The notes: generated from the sequence alone by a model not told the origin. Counted from the stretch's first letter, positions 27,760 to 37,495 are shown. The stretch is 64,000 nucleotides of DNA from Owenia fusiformis (GCA_903813345.2 CAIIXF020000007.1:28881564-28945563); one strand, 5' to 3'. Numbers and translations: made by a program.

Positions 27760-28314
27760 CAGGGTGGTAAAAAATGGAAACCCTGCATTTTCCTCATATC
27801 CTTGTCATTTTAATAAAATACTTCCTGATATTTTACACATTTGTAAAACATTCAATTTCCTACCACCCTATTATATTTCACGACCATCAGACTGATAGTC
27901 ACAATTTTACAGCACTTTGAACAACATGCTTCAGGTTTGGCCATCATCGCACTGGAGGCAAACCTGCTCAGCTGTCAATGATCCAAATGCATTCCTCAGC
28001 AGGTATGGCCTGAATGATACAGATGATTTCACTTTTGAGGTCTGCAATTGTCCTGGTGTCATTATTATACACTCTATCTCTGCCATATCCCCATAGGTAG
28101 GGACATTTTGGACGACATGTGCAGGTTTGTCTTCAGCACAATAGTGGCCACCGGGAATATTCTTTAAAGTGCTGTAACACGGTGACTATCAATCATATGG
28201 TCATGAAATATGGTAGGCTGGTAGGAAATCGAGTGATGTACAAATGTGCAAAGTTATTTCTTAAAATAATAAAGATATAAGGAAAATGGTGTACCAGTTT
28301 TTTTGACCACCCTG
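27760..28314. mobile_element. Tc1/mariner-type element, decayed
   Basis: The ends are CAGGGTGGTAAAAAA and its inverted counterpart TTTTTTTGACCACCCTG, each next to a TA (27758-27759 and 28315-28316), the target duplication typical of Tc1/mariner. The inverted repeats reach about 160 bp inward with many mismatches (for example ACCATCAGACTGATAGTCAC against GTGACTATCAATCATATGGT). The centre contains a transposase C-terminal remnant (27899-28102). Most of the transposase is deleted, so this copy is non-autonomous. Confidence 0.8.
27899..28102 (-). pseudogene. Tc1/mariner-family transposase, C-terminal remnant
   Basis: The minus-strand frame starting at 28102 reads YLWGYGRDRVYNN, then TRTIADLKSEI and IQAIPAEECI. 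The order WGY-x-x-D-x-VY, then (P/T)RTI-x-x-LK, then a short helix with IPAE, is characteristic of the end of mariner-like DDE transposases. Two in-frame stops interrupt the tail (TGA after the IDS, and another eight codons later). The DDE catalytic residues are not present in what remains. It lies inside the inverted repeats of 27760-28314, which gives the element its identity. Confidence 0.7.
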
Positions 28315-28381
28315 TACAACCTGTAGAACCAGATGAAGAGAGAATGGCAGAGTAATCCGTAATGTGTTTGAGTCACTCTGT

Positions 28382-28689
28382 CACACTACCCTACCCCCAT
28401 GCTGTAGCCTGTACAGTTTCTTAAAAGGGATACTGCAGGTTACAGTGAAGTTGCAAATGGAGCGGGTATTCTCTATCTTTTTCCATGGGGCTTTCCTGTT
28501 AATAATACAGTGGAAACTGCTCGATGAATCTATACAATTATTTAGTTGGAACACTTGGAATATATGTCACATCTAGTATACCTTCCAATTCAGAAATGTG
28601 GAAATCAACAAACGTCCTCCATTTGCAACTTCACTGTGGCATGTATCCCTTTAAAGCAATACAGGCTACAGTATGGGTAGGGTAGTGTG
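28382..28689. mobile_element. inverted-repeat MITE (family B), copy 1
   Basis: It starts CACACTACCCTACCCCCAT and ends with GGGTAGGGTAGTGTG. Further internal arms match (GTTGCAAATGGAGCG against CCTCCATTTGCAAC; CTGTAGCCTGTACAG against ACAGGCTACAGTA). A second copy lies at 56654-56921. There is no coding capacity and no clear target duplication. Confidence 0.75.
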
Positions 28690-29429
28690 TGTTGTATTGA
28701 TATGAGAAAATGTCAGGACCCCTGCTTTGATGCGACATCTTTTGAAATTTCATTGCAGATGTGAATCATTTAACTTGTCCCGTATCTAGAGAGACAGCAG
28801 TATTATTTATCATATGACAATGACGTTTGTCTAGAAAGATGCATTGCAGTTTGTCTACCAGATAACAGTATAATTGTGTCACCACTAACCAAAGTGGTGA
28901 CATATTGTTATTGTCTCAAACTTTTTTGTGGACGGTGTTCGGCAGTCGGCGTCTGTAACAAATATTTACGGCGACTGTAACAAGTTCTTACAACTTCCAA
29001 TAACTTTAGGGAAATATATGACAGTGTTAAAGGGTGACGCATAGCGTTCAGCAAATCTAACGCTCGTTTCTGGTGTTGCTCACCGTTTAGTAAAAAGGCC
29101 CGATCCTGGAATAATACTAGTTTAGTTTTAGTTTAAAATAGTTTATTTTTGTGTCACTGACATTACAATATACATATAAAATACATAATAAAAACAACAT
29201 TTTGTAACATCACCAGCCGGTGCCGACTTATGAGACACAGTATACATTATATCTGAGTGTCACCCATTACTACCCCCAATGGGCAGCTTGGGTCAACACT
29301 CATAAAGACAGAGACAAAAAATGTCCCTGGTAAAAATTCATACATGATTAATAACCAATGATATAAATTCAGTCTGATTAATCAGTTTGGCATAAATAAA
29401 TAAGCAGTTCATGGAATGATATTGTCAAT

Positions 29430-29930
29430 CATAATATTAAATACATATATTGCACTAAATGAGAGTAGCATGTTGCATATTGTCAAAAATTACAATAAAT
29501 ACAAATATCGCACTAAATGTGAATTGTATCATGCATATGGTCGAAGACTGTTATAACAATAAATTCATATATTGCACTTAATGTAAGTAGCATGTTGCAC
29601 TATGGTCAAAAATTACAATAAATATAAACATTGCACTAAATGTGAAATACACAATGCATCGGTTGAAGACAAATATTACAATAAATACATGTATTGCACT
29701 AAATGTGAGATGCATATTGCATGATAAATACATATATTGCACTAAATGTAAGTAGTATATTGCATATGGTCAAATATTACAATTAATATGAATATTGCAC
29801 TAAATGTGAAATACATAATGCATATGTTTGAAGACAAATATTACAATAAATGCATATATTGCACTAAATGTGAGATGCATATTGAGTAATAAATACATAT
29901 ATTGCACTAAATGTGATTTGCATGAGCAGT
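29430..29930. repeat. about 60-bp tandem repeats in the LINE 3' region
   Basis: The block ATATTGCACTAAATG recurs about nine times (near 29448, 29506, 29567, 29627, 29692, 29735, 29796, 29856, 29904). It is joined by AATAAATACAT and by alternating linkers, which gives a higher-order unit of roughly two repeats. It lies downstream of ORF2 on the LINE's coding strand. Repeated 3' UTRs occur in other non-LTR elements. Confidence 0.8.
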
Positions 29931-30119
29931 GAATAAATAAAAAAGAACCCCATAGATAATATACACCTCCGCAGTAGTGAATTGAGACCATCTTCCCCAA
30001 GGTTGATAGCTCGAAGCACTAAAAAGAGGCATCATAAAACCAAGGAGTTTCTGACTAGATACATTTTAAATAAATATTTTATAAAGGAAATTTAGGTGAC
30101 ATGCATACTCATTTAGTGA

Positions 30120-31571
30120 TTATAGCCTATCAATATTAAGAGATCTCTTATTGCACATATTATAAACTAAAGCTCCTAATGGTCTTTGGAGTGAAGTACA
30201 ATTCATAATGGAGACAAAAAGAAGTGTAGAATTGGCTGATGTTACATCTAAATAAGGCAATTTCTGTTTAACATTTTCATAAAAATCACATCTTAGATCA
30301 TCATAATGACTACATTCTAATAAGAAATGCTTTTCATCTTCAATACAATTCATGTCACATAATAAGCATTTCCTTTCGTGTAATGGTATACCTGTGTAGC
30401 GCCCTGTTTCAATTGCTAAGGGTAAAGTACCAGTTCTGAATCTAGCGAGTGACCTACGGTGATGCTTTGGTAGGGCCAAATACCCTTCCTTGCAAACACC
30501 ATATTTGTACAGTCTATATTGCCTCAATTTATTGCCATTAATTTCATTATTTCTATCATCCCATATGTTATGGATAAATTTATCAGAATTTCGAAGAGAG
30601 TTAGTAAACTGTTTTAAAATGTCCTTGGTATGACCAGTGAAATTTATATTACATGTATTTAACATTGAATTAACTTTAAAGTCCCAACTGCTTTTCCGTT
30701 TAATGGACCATTCATGTATTTTAAAATTCAGCCTATTCTGATTCATGGACTTCAGTTTAATGAACAATCTAGCACATTCCACCTTTTGTTTTAAATGTGG
30801 AGTGTCCCATCCGAGATCTCCTCTAACAGCCTCATTACTAGTGCGTTTGTTTACACCTAGAAAGAACTTGCCAGCTTTATTTTGAACATTGTTCAGGCAT
30901 TGATGTTGGTTGAGGCCAAATATAGATGAACCATAGTTTAGTATAGGCTGGACTAAAGAGTCATATAGCTTGTTGTAAACTGCGAACTCCATACCCCCAG
31001 TTTGCTTGTATTTGCTGATAATTACACTCAGGGCTCTATTTGCCGATTTTGCAATTTCTCTGGCAGAGTGTGTTGAGTCCACATGCTCTTGGAGCCAGAT
31101 CCCCAGATATTTATAAGTGTCTGTATAATCCAGATCAAAGTCCCCACATTTAAAAGCAAAGTCTGACCTAGGATGTGATTTTGGGCGATAATGCACTATT
31201 TTAGATTTTCGAGGGTTAATTAGAAGTCTCCATTTGCGGCACCATTCATGTAGAGTGTTTAACATCTGTTGTAAGTTATCAGCTGAGCTTGCAATAAGCG
31301 CTATGTCATCAGCATAAAGAAGGATGCCTATGTTCTCGTCCTCCATTTGTATTCCACATTGTAGACTGTTAATGTCGGACACTAGATCATTCACATACAC
31401 TGAAAATAATGTCGGGGATAGCAGACAGCCTTCCCGGCAGCCATTGCTTACGTTTACTTTTGGAGATAGTAGACCATTTATGCGAATGTTACATGTCACA
31501 TCTTCATATAGGGATTGAACTGCTTTAAAGATTTTGCCTTTGATGCCAATCTTATTGAGTTTATACCATAG
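30120..31571 (-). CDS. LINE ORF2, downstream half (reverse transcriptase palm, thumb and CCHC tail)
   Basis: This is the second part of the LINE polymerase, separated from its first half by the nested transposon. It reads from the WYKL next to motif A through LYEDV and GCREGCLLSPTLFSVYVNDL to the catalytic YADD in ILLYADDIALIA. A thumb/connection region follows, then a C-terminal CLLC with EDEKHFLLEC, a CCHC-like motif of non-LTR polymerases. The stop is at 30120. No internal stop or frameshift is seen. The 31616 ATG of the apparent open frame lies in the inserted TIR and is not a native start. In the live element this domain makes cDNA from the nicked target. Confidence 0.85.
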   Translation of the reverse strand, partial: LWYKLNKIGIKGKIFKAVQSLYEDVTCNIRINGLLSPKVNVSNGCREGCLLSPTLFSVYVNDLVSDINSLQCGIQMEDENIGILLYADDIALIASSADNLQQMLNTLHEWCRKWRLLINPRKSKIVHYRPKSHPRSDFAFKCGDFDLDYTDTYKYLGIWLQEHVDSTHSAREIAKSANRALSVIISKYKQTGGMEFAVYNKLYDSLVQPILNYGSSIFGLNQHQCLNNVQNKAGKFFLGVNKRTSNEAVRGDLGWDTPHLKQKVECARLFIKLKSMNQNRLNFKIHEWSIKRKSSWDFKVNSMLNTCNINFTGHTKDILKQFTNSLRNSDKFIHNIWDDRNNEINGNKLRQYRLYKYGVCKEGYLALPKHHRRSLARFRTGTLPLAIETGRYTGIPLHERKCLLCDMNCIEDEKHFLLECSHYDDLRCDFYENVKQKLPYLDVTSANSTLLFVSIMNCTSLQRPLGALVYNMCNKRSLNIDRL

Positions 31572-31819
31572 CACTGGGGATGAACTGGAAACGAGGGAGG
31601 TTTTGCCTCGTATCAAAATGGCGGCGCGTGAAAAAATTTCATTAGGTAAGATTTTAGATTTTTACAATTTTCGTGCTTTTATCCTTGAAATTAAAACTTA
31701 ATATTTGGCAAGTAAATAGTTTATAAGTTCCGGTTTTATAATATGATTGCAAATTAGAAATCAATACAGACATTGCTGCGATATTTACATTTCAATTCTC
31801 TCACTTAGGAAACGAGGCA
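31572..31819 (+). repeat. left terminal inverted repeat of the nested transposon
   Basis: Matches 33508-33754 in inverted orientation. It contains a mirrored copy of the gene's first exon on the plus strand (ATG at 31618-31620, 28 coding bases, then GTAAGA at 31646), pointing inward. I find no coding exon on the plus strand for it to join. Confidence 0.9.
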
Positions 31820-32583
31820 CCTGTCTACATTTTGTAACAATGAAACGAGGCAATGTTTTACTTGCAACGAGGCAACTATTCATTCTGTGATAGTGTCTAC
31901 ATTTAATGATCTTATTTCAACCGTTCTGGTCACATACGACCGATTACGTTTTACACGATATACATGATTATATATGTAAGAGTTAAAAAGAATAACCATA
32001 TTGTTAAAATAGTCACGTCTCTTTCCAAAAGTATCTTACACTATATCTTTTAAATCAAAGGGCAAAGTTTATGAAACGCGAATAAAGTTACCCATATTTG
32101 ATCATACTCATCCTGTTGTGTACATAGTACGTAGGAAGGTTAAGCTACACGTTTTTAAGAGAAGTGTACGTAAATGTGTAAAATTGCAATCTCCATGGGA
32201 TTATTTCTAGCCTTCATTCATCATTGTCTTTATTTGCCTAAATGATTACAAAGGTATCAGAAAAATTGTTTTATTAGGTCTTCGTATACCAATCCATAAG
32301 TAAACAATAGTTCCCGGGGTCACAATATTAAACGTTTATGTTCATGTTTTTTAAAATAAATATAGCTTTATAGCCACTTGATTAACAGAATAGACGTAAT
32401 CAGTATACACGATTTACATATAAGTCGACACTGTGTTGTCATGGGGAGGCGGTGTGAATGATATTTTCATGTGTTTCTTACCTAAGATAGCGACCTATAT
32501 CAAGCAGAAGATGAAGTGAGATGTTGCCCTCCAATGCTCCACTTGCAATGTTATTCAACACGGATATAAAATCTGATGATCTA

Positions 32584-32589
32584 TTTATT
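32584..32589 (-). terminator. AATAAA signal after the nested element's gene
   Basis: AATAAA on the minus strand about 45 bases after the stop codon at 32633-32635. It fits the 3' end of the small gene in the transposon. Confidence 0.5.
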
Positions 32590-32632
32590 TTCTGCATTTT
32601 TTCAACTACTCGGGGAATTATTGTTTTGGGAA

Positions 32633-33708
32633 TTATTGATCATCGTCGAGATCACCGTCTGGATCATCGTCGAGACCATCGTCATCAGGGTAATCAATTG
32701 TTGGTTCATCATGCAATTGTATAGATCCATTGGACTGCTCATTTACAAAATCAGAATTTGAGATGTTTACACCTGAAAATGAAAATAAAGAAAATGCCAT
32801 TACTATAAAGAAATATATCTGATAGCAGCTTATACTGCTTCATGTACATGTAGAGCGGGATGTAGAGGGACCCTGGTTTAGGGCACATTAATAACTCCTT
32901 ATATGCATACCTCGTACAGAGTAGTCAAAATAATTTTACATTTCTGGTAATTCATAACTGTTTGCAATCAAGTATAAAACATTTACAAGTTTTGCGACAT
33001 CAGTTAAAAGGAAATAAACGCCCATGTGCGCCTTTATAAAGGGGAACATTCGCCCAAAGGCATACCATATAGAAACTCAGTTGCTATTAACCAACAAAAC
33101 ACAATCAAACTGTTAATAATTTGAATATTTATTTACTTGATTCTCTCTCGATCCGTCGTTTAATTCTCAACTGCATATCAGAATTTATCATCACAGTATG
33201 CCCTTCCTTCTTAAGCGTTCTTAACGTTCAATGGCAACGCCAAAATGATGAGACGTGTATAATAAACCTGTTTTCTCATCTAACGTTCGTTTCCGTACAA
33301 AGAGATTACCATCATGTTGTTGCATCATATGGAATACAATATCAGCAACGTTGTCGTTTCCTGTGTTACAGAAATAGCATTTGAACAGGGACGCTTCTTT
33401 TTGTAGGCCCCGTTCTGTAATAAAAACAAAACATTTTTAATTAAATATTGTTGCCTCGTTTCATTCTTAAGAATGCTATATAGCTGCCTCGTTTCCTTGA
33501 GAAACATGCCTCGTTTCCTAAGTGAGAGAATTGATATGTAAATATCTCAGCAATGCCAGTATTGATTTCTAATTTGTAATCATATTATAAAACCGGAACT
33601 TATGAAGTATTTACTTTCCAAATATTAAGTTTTAATTTGAAGGATAAAAGCACGAAAATTGTAAAAAACAAAAATCTTACCGAATGAAATTTTTTCACGC
33701 GCCGCCAT
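32633..33708 (-). pseudogene. Small three-exon gene in the nested transposon: C2H2-like zinc finger with acidic tail (one frameshift)
   Basis: Exon 1 is 33708-33681, with the ATG inside the TIR, reading MAAREKISF and followed by the donor GTAAGA. Exon 2 is 33414-33137, after TTTTTATTACAG, with donor GTAAAT. Exon 3 is 32772-32633, after TTTTCATTTTCAG, ending in TAA. Phases agree at both junctions (1/2 and 1/2). Exon 2 contains CYFC followed by HMMQQH, spaced like a C2H2 finger, then a basic stretch (KRRIER). Exon 3 ends in an Asp-rich tail. In exon 2 the frame stops at 33223-33221 and resumes one base out of step from about 33226 in an open frame to the donor, so this copy appears to carry a 1-bp deletion. 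I do not recognise the family. It could be a DNA-binding accessory protein or the end fragment of a transposase. Exons are inferred by eye, without transcript evidence. Confidence 0.6.
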
Positions 33709-33754
33709 TTTGATACGAGGCAAAACCTCCCTCGTTTCCAGTTCATCCCCAGTG
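33508..33754 (-). repeat. right terminal inverted repeat of the nested transposon
   Basis: Inverted match of 31572-31819. It carries the presumed promoter and first exon of the element's gene: CAAAATGGCGGCG surrounds the start codon and resembles the YY1-type start-site motif known from animal promoters. Confidence 0.9.
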
Positions 33755-35853
33755 CATAGGCAGTCTCGATTAACACTCGAGAATGCCTTAGTTGCGTCAA
33801 TGTAGCAAATAAAAGTATCAAGCTTAGAAAGTTTCCTATTATTGATGATTGAGTATACACTGTGAACTTGTTCTTGACAACCACGTCCCTTGCGAAAGCC
33901 CCCTTGTTCATCATGAATAAGGTTATTGTCCTCAAGGAATTGAGTTAGGCGCTTGTTCAAAATATCAGTGTAGACCTTGCAAGGCACAGATATTAATGTA
34001 ATGGCACGATAGTTCAGAGGATTACATGGGTCTCCATCTTTATATATTGGGTGTATAATACCCTCCATCCACTGACTTGGCACAGTGCCAGAGTTAAAAC
34101 AGAGTACCATAATTCTGTGTAACATGGTTATACAAAGTGGATTTTTCAAAGCCTCGGCTGGTATAGAGTCAATTCCTACAGCTTTACGAACTTTGGCCCT
34201 ACCGACTGCCTCTACAACCTCTTTAAATGAAATATCTTTATTTATGTCTAAATTATTGTCAGTAACATTACCTTCTATATTGGCTACTTGTTGTTTTATA
34301 TATTCTAAGTGTTCAGAGTCAAACATAGGATTATTCTGAGCGGATGAATATAATTTTTCATATGTGTCAGCCCAGTGGTTCAGAACTAGCTGTTTATCAT
34401 ACACCAATTCACCAGATTGATTTTTCATTGTCCACGGAACATCTTTGGTACGCTCGTTTGCTATTCCTATTTTCCCTATGTATTTCCAAAAGTCCTGTGA
34501 ACTGGATGATTTGTACAGATCAAATAGATGGTCTTGTTCTTGCTTCTGATATCTGCGCTTAGCTTTCCTTAGACTTCTATCAAAACAACGCCTTTCAATA
34601 CAATAAGTTGCTTTGAGACATTGTCTTTTCGCTGTATCTTTGCATCGTATCCATGTTTGTTCAGCTTTTTGAACCTTATCCCATAATGATTGAAGCTCAG
34701 CACTCCAATAAGGTTTTCTACATGATTTAGAACGTTTGTGGGTTGGATTGGTTTGCTGGGGTATAGGTTCACATAAACGGTCCATTTCTGTTGACACTGT
34801 TTTAACAAATGTGTCATAAAGAGTTTTTATTTGATTGACAGATACTTCCTCATTTGTTATCCTATCTATTGTTTCCATTATTTGCCGAGAAAGTTCTTCA
34901 TTTGAAAGGAAATCACCTGTGATTCCATTTGTTTTATATCTTTTAGGTGGCTGTACTAAAGGTGTTTCTGCATCAATCATTCCATCCCAATTGTATACAG
35001 ATTCAGTGGAATCCTGCAGATATTTCAGAGTGCATGTCAAGATAGAGTGATCGGGAAGTGCTGTAGGGGCAGTGAGATTATAATTGTCAATAATGGTTGT
35101 CATCCGATGAACTTTAAAATTTTCATAATTTTCAAGAGATTCCTGTGGACAACACATATAGTCCACCACTGAGCGTCCTTTTTGAGAAATACATGTAAAA
35201 TCATTGTTTTCCTTGTTATAGCGACCATTTAGAATGCATATGTTGCTATCAGTTAAAAATGTTAGGAAGCTTGATTTGTGACCATTTTCTTGTGTGTCGA
35301 GTATATCTCTTTCACGTACATGGTCGATTCCTTCAATGTAGTCAGTATTCATTCCGATCCTAGCATTAAAATCGCCCATTATACAAAGATCATTAGCTGT
35401 ATTTTGGTAAACATAAAAACTTTCGGTGATTTTTTCAAAGAATTGTTCAGAATCAGTGTCACGTGTAGACTTCGAGACTGGGGGAAGATACCCTGAGCAA
35501 AGCACTATATTATAATCCGAGTGTTTCGAATTTAGGCGAATCCAGATTATGTCCTGAGTATTCTGATCAAGGATTTCACAGGTAAATAGCAGTAAAATAG
35601 AGTTTTTAACTAAAAATCCAACACCTCCTGATCCTCGTCTGGCTTGTGCAACAGTATTTCGATTATTTCCAAACCATGTGTAATCAGATATATCCAGGTT
35701 CTCATTTTTCCGAAGAAAAGTTTCATTGACACTTAAAATATCAATATCCATGTTGGCAATTACTGCTTTTCTAAATTGTGAATTGTCATTTTCATACCGT
35801 GAAAAGCCATTAACATTCCATGTGCCTAGGTTAAGTCGACACCGGCCGTCCCC
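33755..35853 (-). CDS. LINE ORF2, upstream half (AP endonuclease and start of reverse transcriptase)
   Basis: The frame begins right after a TAG at 35854-35856. The endonuclease starts with LGTWNVNG, upstream of the first ATG (35751), so that ATG is not a full-length start. Further EN motifs follow in order: VNETFL with the catalytic Glu, GGVGFLVKN, CSGYLPP, DFNARIG, SVVDYM and LPDHS with the catalytic Asp-His. RT motifs then appear: YRAITL, HDEQGGFRKGRG and ICYIDATKAF with the motif A Asp, ending at NRDCL where the nested element interrupts. The product nicks target DNA and primes reverse transcription. With the other half and one duplication copy it totals 1,182 codons including the stop. 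Confidence 0.85.
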
Positions 35854-36231
35854 CTATTTGTTGACATTAGGAATGGTGGACTGCAGTTTCTTTTGGAAAA
35901 CTCCATTTCGCAATACAAATTGGTTTTCTTTTCCAGCAGCAGATAATACTGTTCTCATATTATAGTTCATTTTACGTAATTCCTGGGTTTGGAAGTCCTC
36001 GAGGTAGACTTTTGCATATTTAGCACTGTTTTTAAGGGATTTTTTATTTTTCATGATTCTATGTTTATCTTGTTTACACACTTTTGCAATAATAAGGCCA
36101 GGGTATTTCGAGCCTTCACGCTTTGTTTGACGGGTAGCTGAAACAACACTTGCATCAAGCTTGAGACCATCCTTCAAAAGTTCATTTATTTTGGTTTCAC
36201 AATTTTCATTAAGTGATTCTTCAATGTTTAC
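35854..36231 (-). CDS. LINE ORF1, C-terminal part
   Basis: The frame runs from 36231 to the TAG at 35854-35856 (125 codons). It contains VSATRQTKREGSKYPGLII, RIMKNKKSLKNS, VYLEDF and MRTVLSAAGKENQFVLRNG, a basic RRM-like and C-terminal domain layout seen in ORF1 RNA-binding proteins of L1/CR1-like elements. The usual N-terminal part is missing, because an in-frame TGA lies at 36232-36234. It shares its frame with ORF2, with only the single TAG between them. Confidence 0.65.
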   Translation of the reverse strand, partial: VNIEESLNENCETKINELLKDGLKLDASVVSATRQTKREGSKYPGLIIAKVCKQDKHRIMKNKKSLKNSAKYAKVYLEDFQTQELRKMNYNMRTVLSAAGKENQFVLRNGVFQKKLQSTIPNVNK

Positions 36232-37116
36232 TCAAGAGTTCACAGGCTCGAGGTCGTTGTGTCGGGTTCTTCTATTTGTGTTTAATAAGGAAAACTGACA
36301 TCTAAATTTCGCAATAACGTAATATTACTCAGCTTGGCATATGAAATATCCCCCAGATGAAACAAAGCAGTTCTAATACAAGAATTCATATTGGCTGTTG
36401 CACAATTCGTGCATTCTTTGAACATAATGTTTTCAGAATCATAAACGGATTACGTTATCACCAAGACAATTTCAATAAACTGGATTGAACAAAGCTCCCC
36501 CTATTTCTTCAAAATGGACTGATCCAGTTGACTCGCCTGGAGCCGCCATATTGTTTTTATACAGGAAGCTTATCGGAACCCTTTAAATGTTAATTGTCAT
36601 TGTTATCTTAAGGTTTACTATCTCATATTTGAGAGAGTATAAATACATTCTTGTACCTGGTGAAACACCCGATCAGAATATGGAAGCACATGCAAGAAAA
36701 AATAGAACAAAAGAGTTAAAAAACACAGGCTCTTTTCCACAAATACTATATAAAGTTTATCTAAACTATAGTAGGATAGACATCGTTTCATCTGCACTCA
36801 CGTCAGAATAAACTTTCCAGATATGGGAAAATACACATTTTATTTCATTCATGATAGCCTATTATTTAGACAGGCAACAGACAGAGAGAAAGTGGCAGTA
36901 TTGTCACTTGCCCTATAGGGTGACTCCACATATGAAATCCACATTGGACTTTTATATTCTGGGAAATCATGTTTTCCCTATTTTATGTGAGATCTATGTT
37001 TAAACAAAAAAGTGATTTCTCAAAATGTCCGTGATGCAGTACACCACCGATTTACGCATTAACCATTCTATCTTTACAAGAAAAAATCCACTCGAACTGA
37101 AAAATTTATTCCAAGA
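36232..37116. other. gene-free stretch
   Basis: No supported gene. CTTCAAAATGGAC (36511) and GGAGCCGCCATATTG (36540) lie close together, but no splice donor follows in frame. Confidence 0.35.
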
Positions 37117-37268
37117 GTGTTATGCCTTGGTCACATTTGCTCCGATTTTCACTACGGCGCCCGGTCGATTGAGTATTTTATTAAAAATTGAATACAATAT
37201 TGATCAAAACACTCGATCGGCCGGGCGCCGGCCGATGGATCGGAGCAAATGTGACCCAGGCATTACAC
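37117..37268. mobile_element. 152-bp MITE, copy 2
   Basis: Same length, ends and interior as 4952-5103, with about ten to fifteen substitutions. GGCCGGGCGCCGGCCGATGG is better preserved here. This copy has GTGTTATGCC and GGCATTACAC ends. Confidence 0.75.
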
Positions 37269-37422
37269 TTTTTGGCTCACCCTGTGTCTGTGTATCAGCG
37301 AAAATATTCAGAATTTCTAAACTTTGACATTTCGGGCAGAAGCGTGTCGAGATGACATGTTATTACACTTAATTTTACATTTCGTGGGCTATACTCCAAT
37401 TTTAAGAGTTTGCAATTTGACT

Positions 37423-37495
37423 ACCCTGCGTGCAGAGTCTAGTTAAACGAAAGACGAAGCTCTCTTTTAAGAAGTGAAGTCAAACGAATGCAAAG
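37423..37495 (-). repeat. dispersed 65-75 bp repeat family member
   Basis: Inverted counterpart of 14644-14707, including ACCCTGCGTGCAGAGTC at one end, GACGAAGCTCTCTTTTAAGA in the core and CAAACGAATGCAAA at the other end. Confidence 0.6.

Larger units (their letters stand above)
31572..33754 (-). mobile_element. 2,183-bp inverted-repeat DNA transposon nested in LINE ORF2
   Basis: The terminal inverted repeats are about 247 bp (31572-31819 and 33508-33754), ending in CACTGGGGATGAACTGG and its mirror image. The flanking CATAG at 31567-31571 and 33755-33759 is a 5-bp target duplication. The two arms differ at a few positions and by small indels. Sub-terminal repeats of GAAACGAGGCA occur at least three times at each end, the type of array bound by transposases. 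The inside carries a small spliced gene on the minus strand (separate entry) but no recognisable DDE or RNase H-like transposase, so the copy is probably non-autonomous. CAC ends with 5-bp duplications fit Transib/RAG-like elements and also hAT groups with short duplications. The sequence does not decide. Confidence 0.9.
29110..36231 (-). mobile_element. Non-LTR retrotransposon (LINE), 5'-truncated, carrying a nested DNA transposon
   Basis: In minus-strand order the element contains a partial ORF1 (36231-35854), ORF2 with endonuclease and reverse transcriptase (35853-33755 continued at 31566-30120), and a long 3' region (30119 to about 29110) with tandem repeats. The 3' boundary near 29110 is approximate and set by the change after an ACTATTTTAAACTAAAACTA-like end. 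ORF2 is open over its whole length once the nested element and one 5-bp duplication are disregarded. The copy therefore is young. The 5' end stops in ORF1, directly after an in-frame TGA at 36232-36234, probably by truncation. The C-terminal CCHC motif and EN/RT order suggest the CR1/Jockey/L1-like range. I do not assign a clade. Confidence 0.85.

Noticed and set aside
33600-33935. 111-codon frame crossing the nested element's right end (minus)
   Set aside because: A chimera of TIR sequence and the wrong frame of LINE ORF2.
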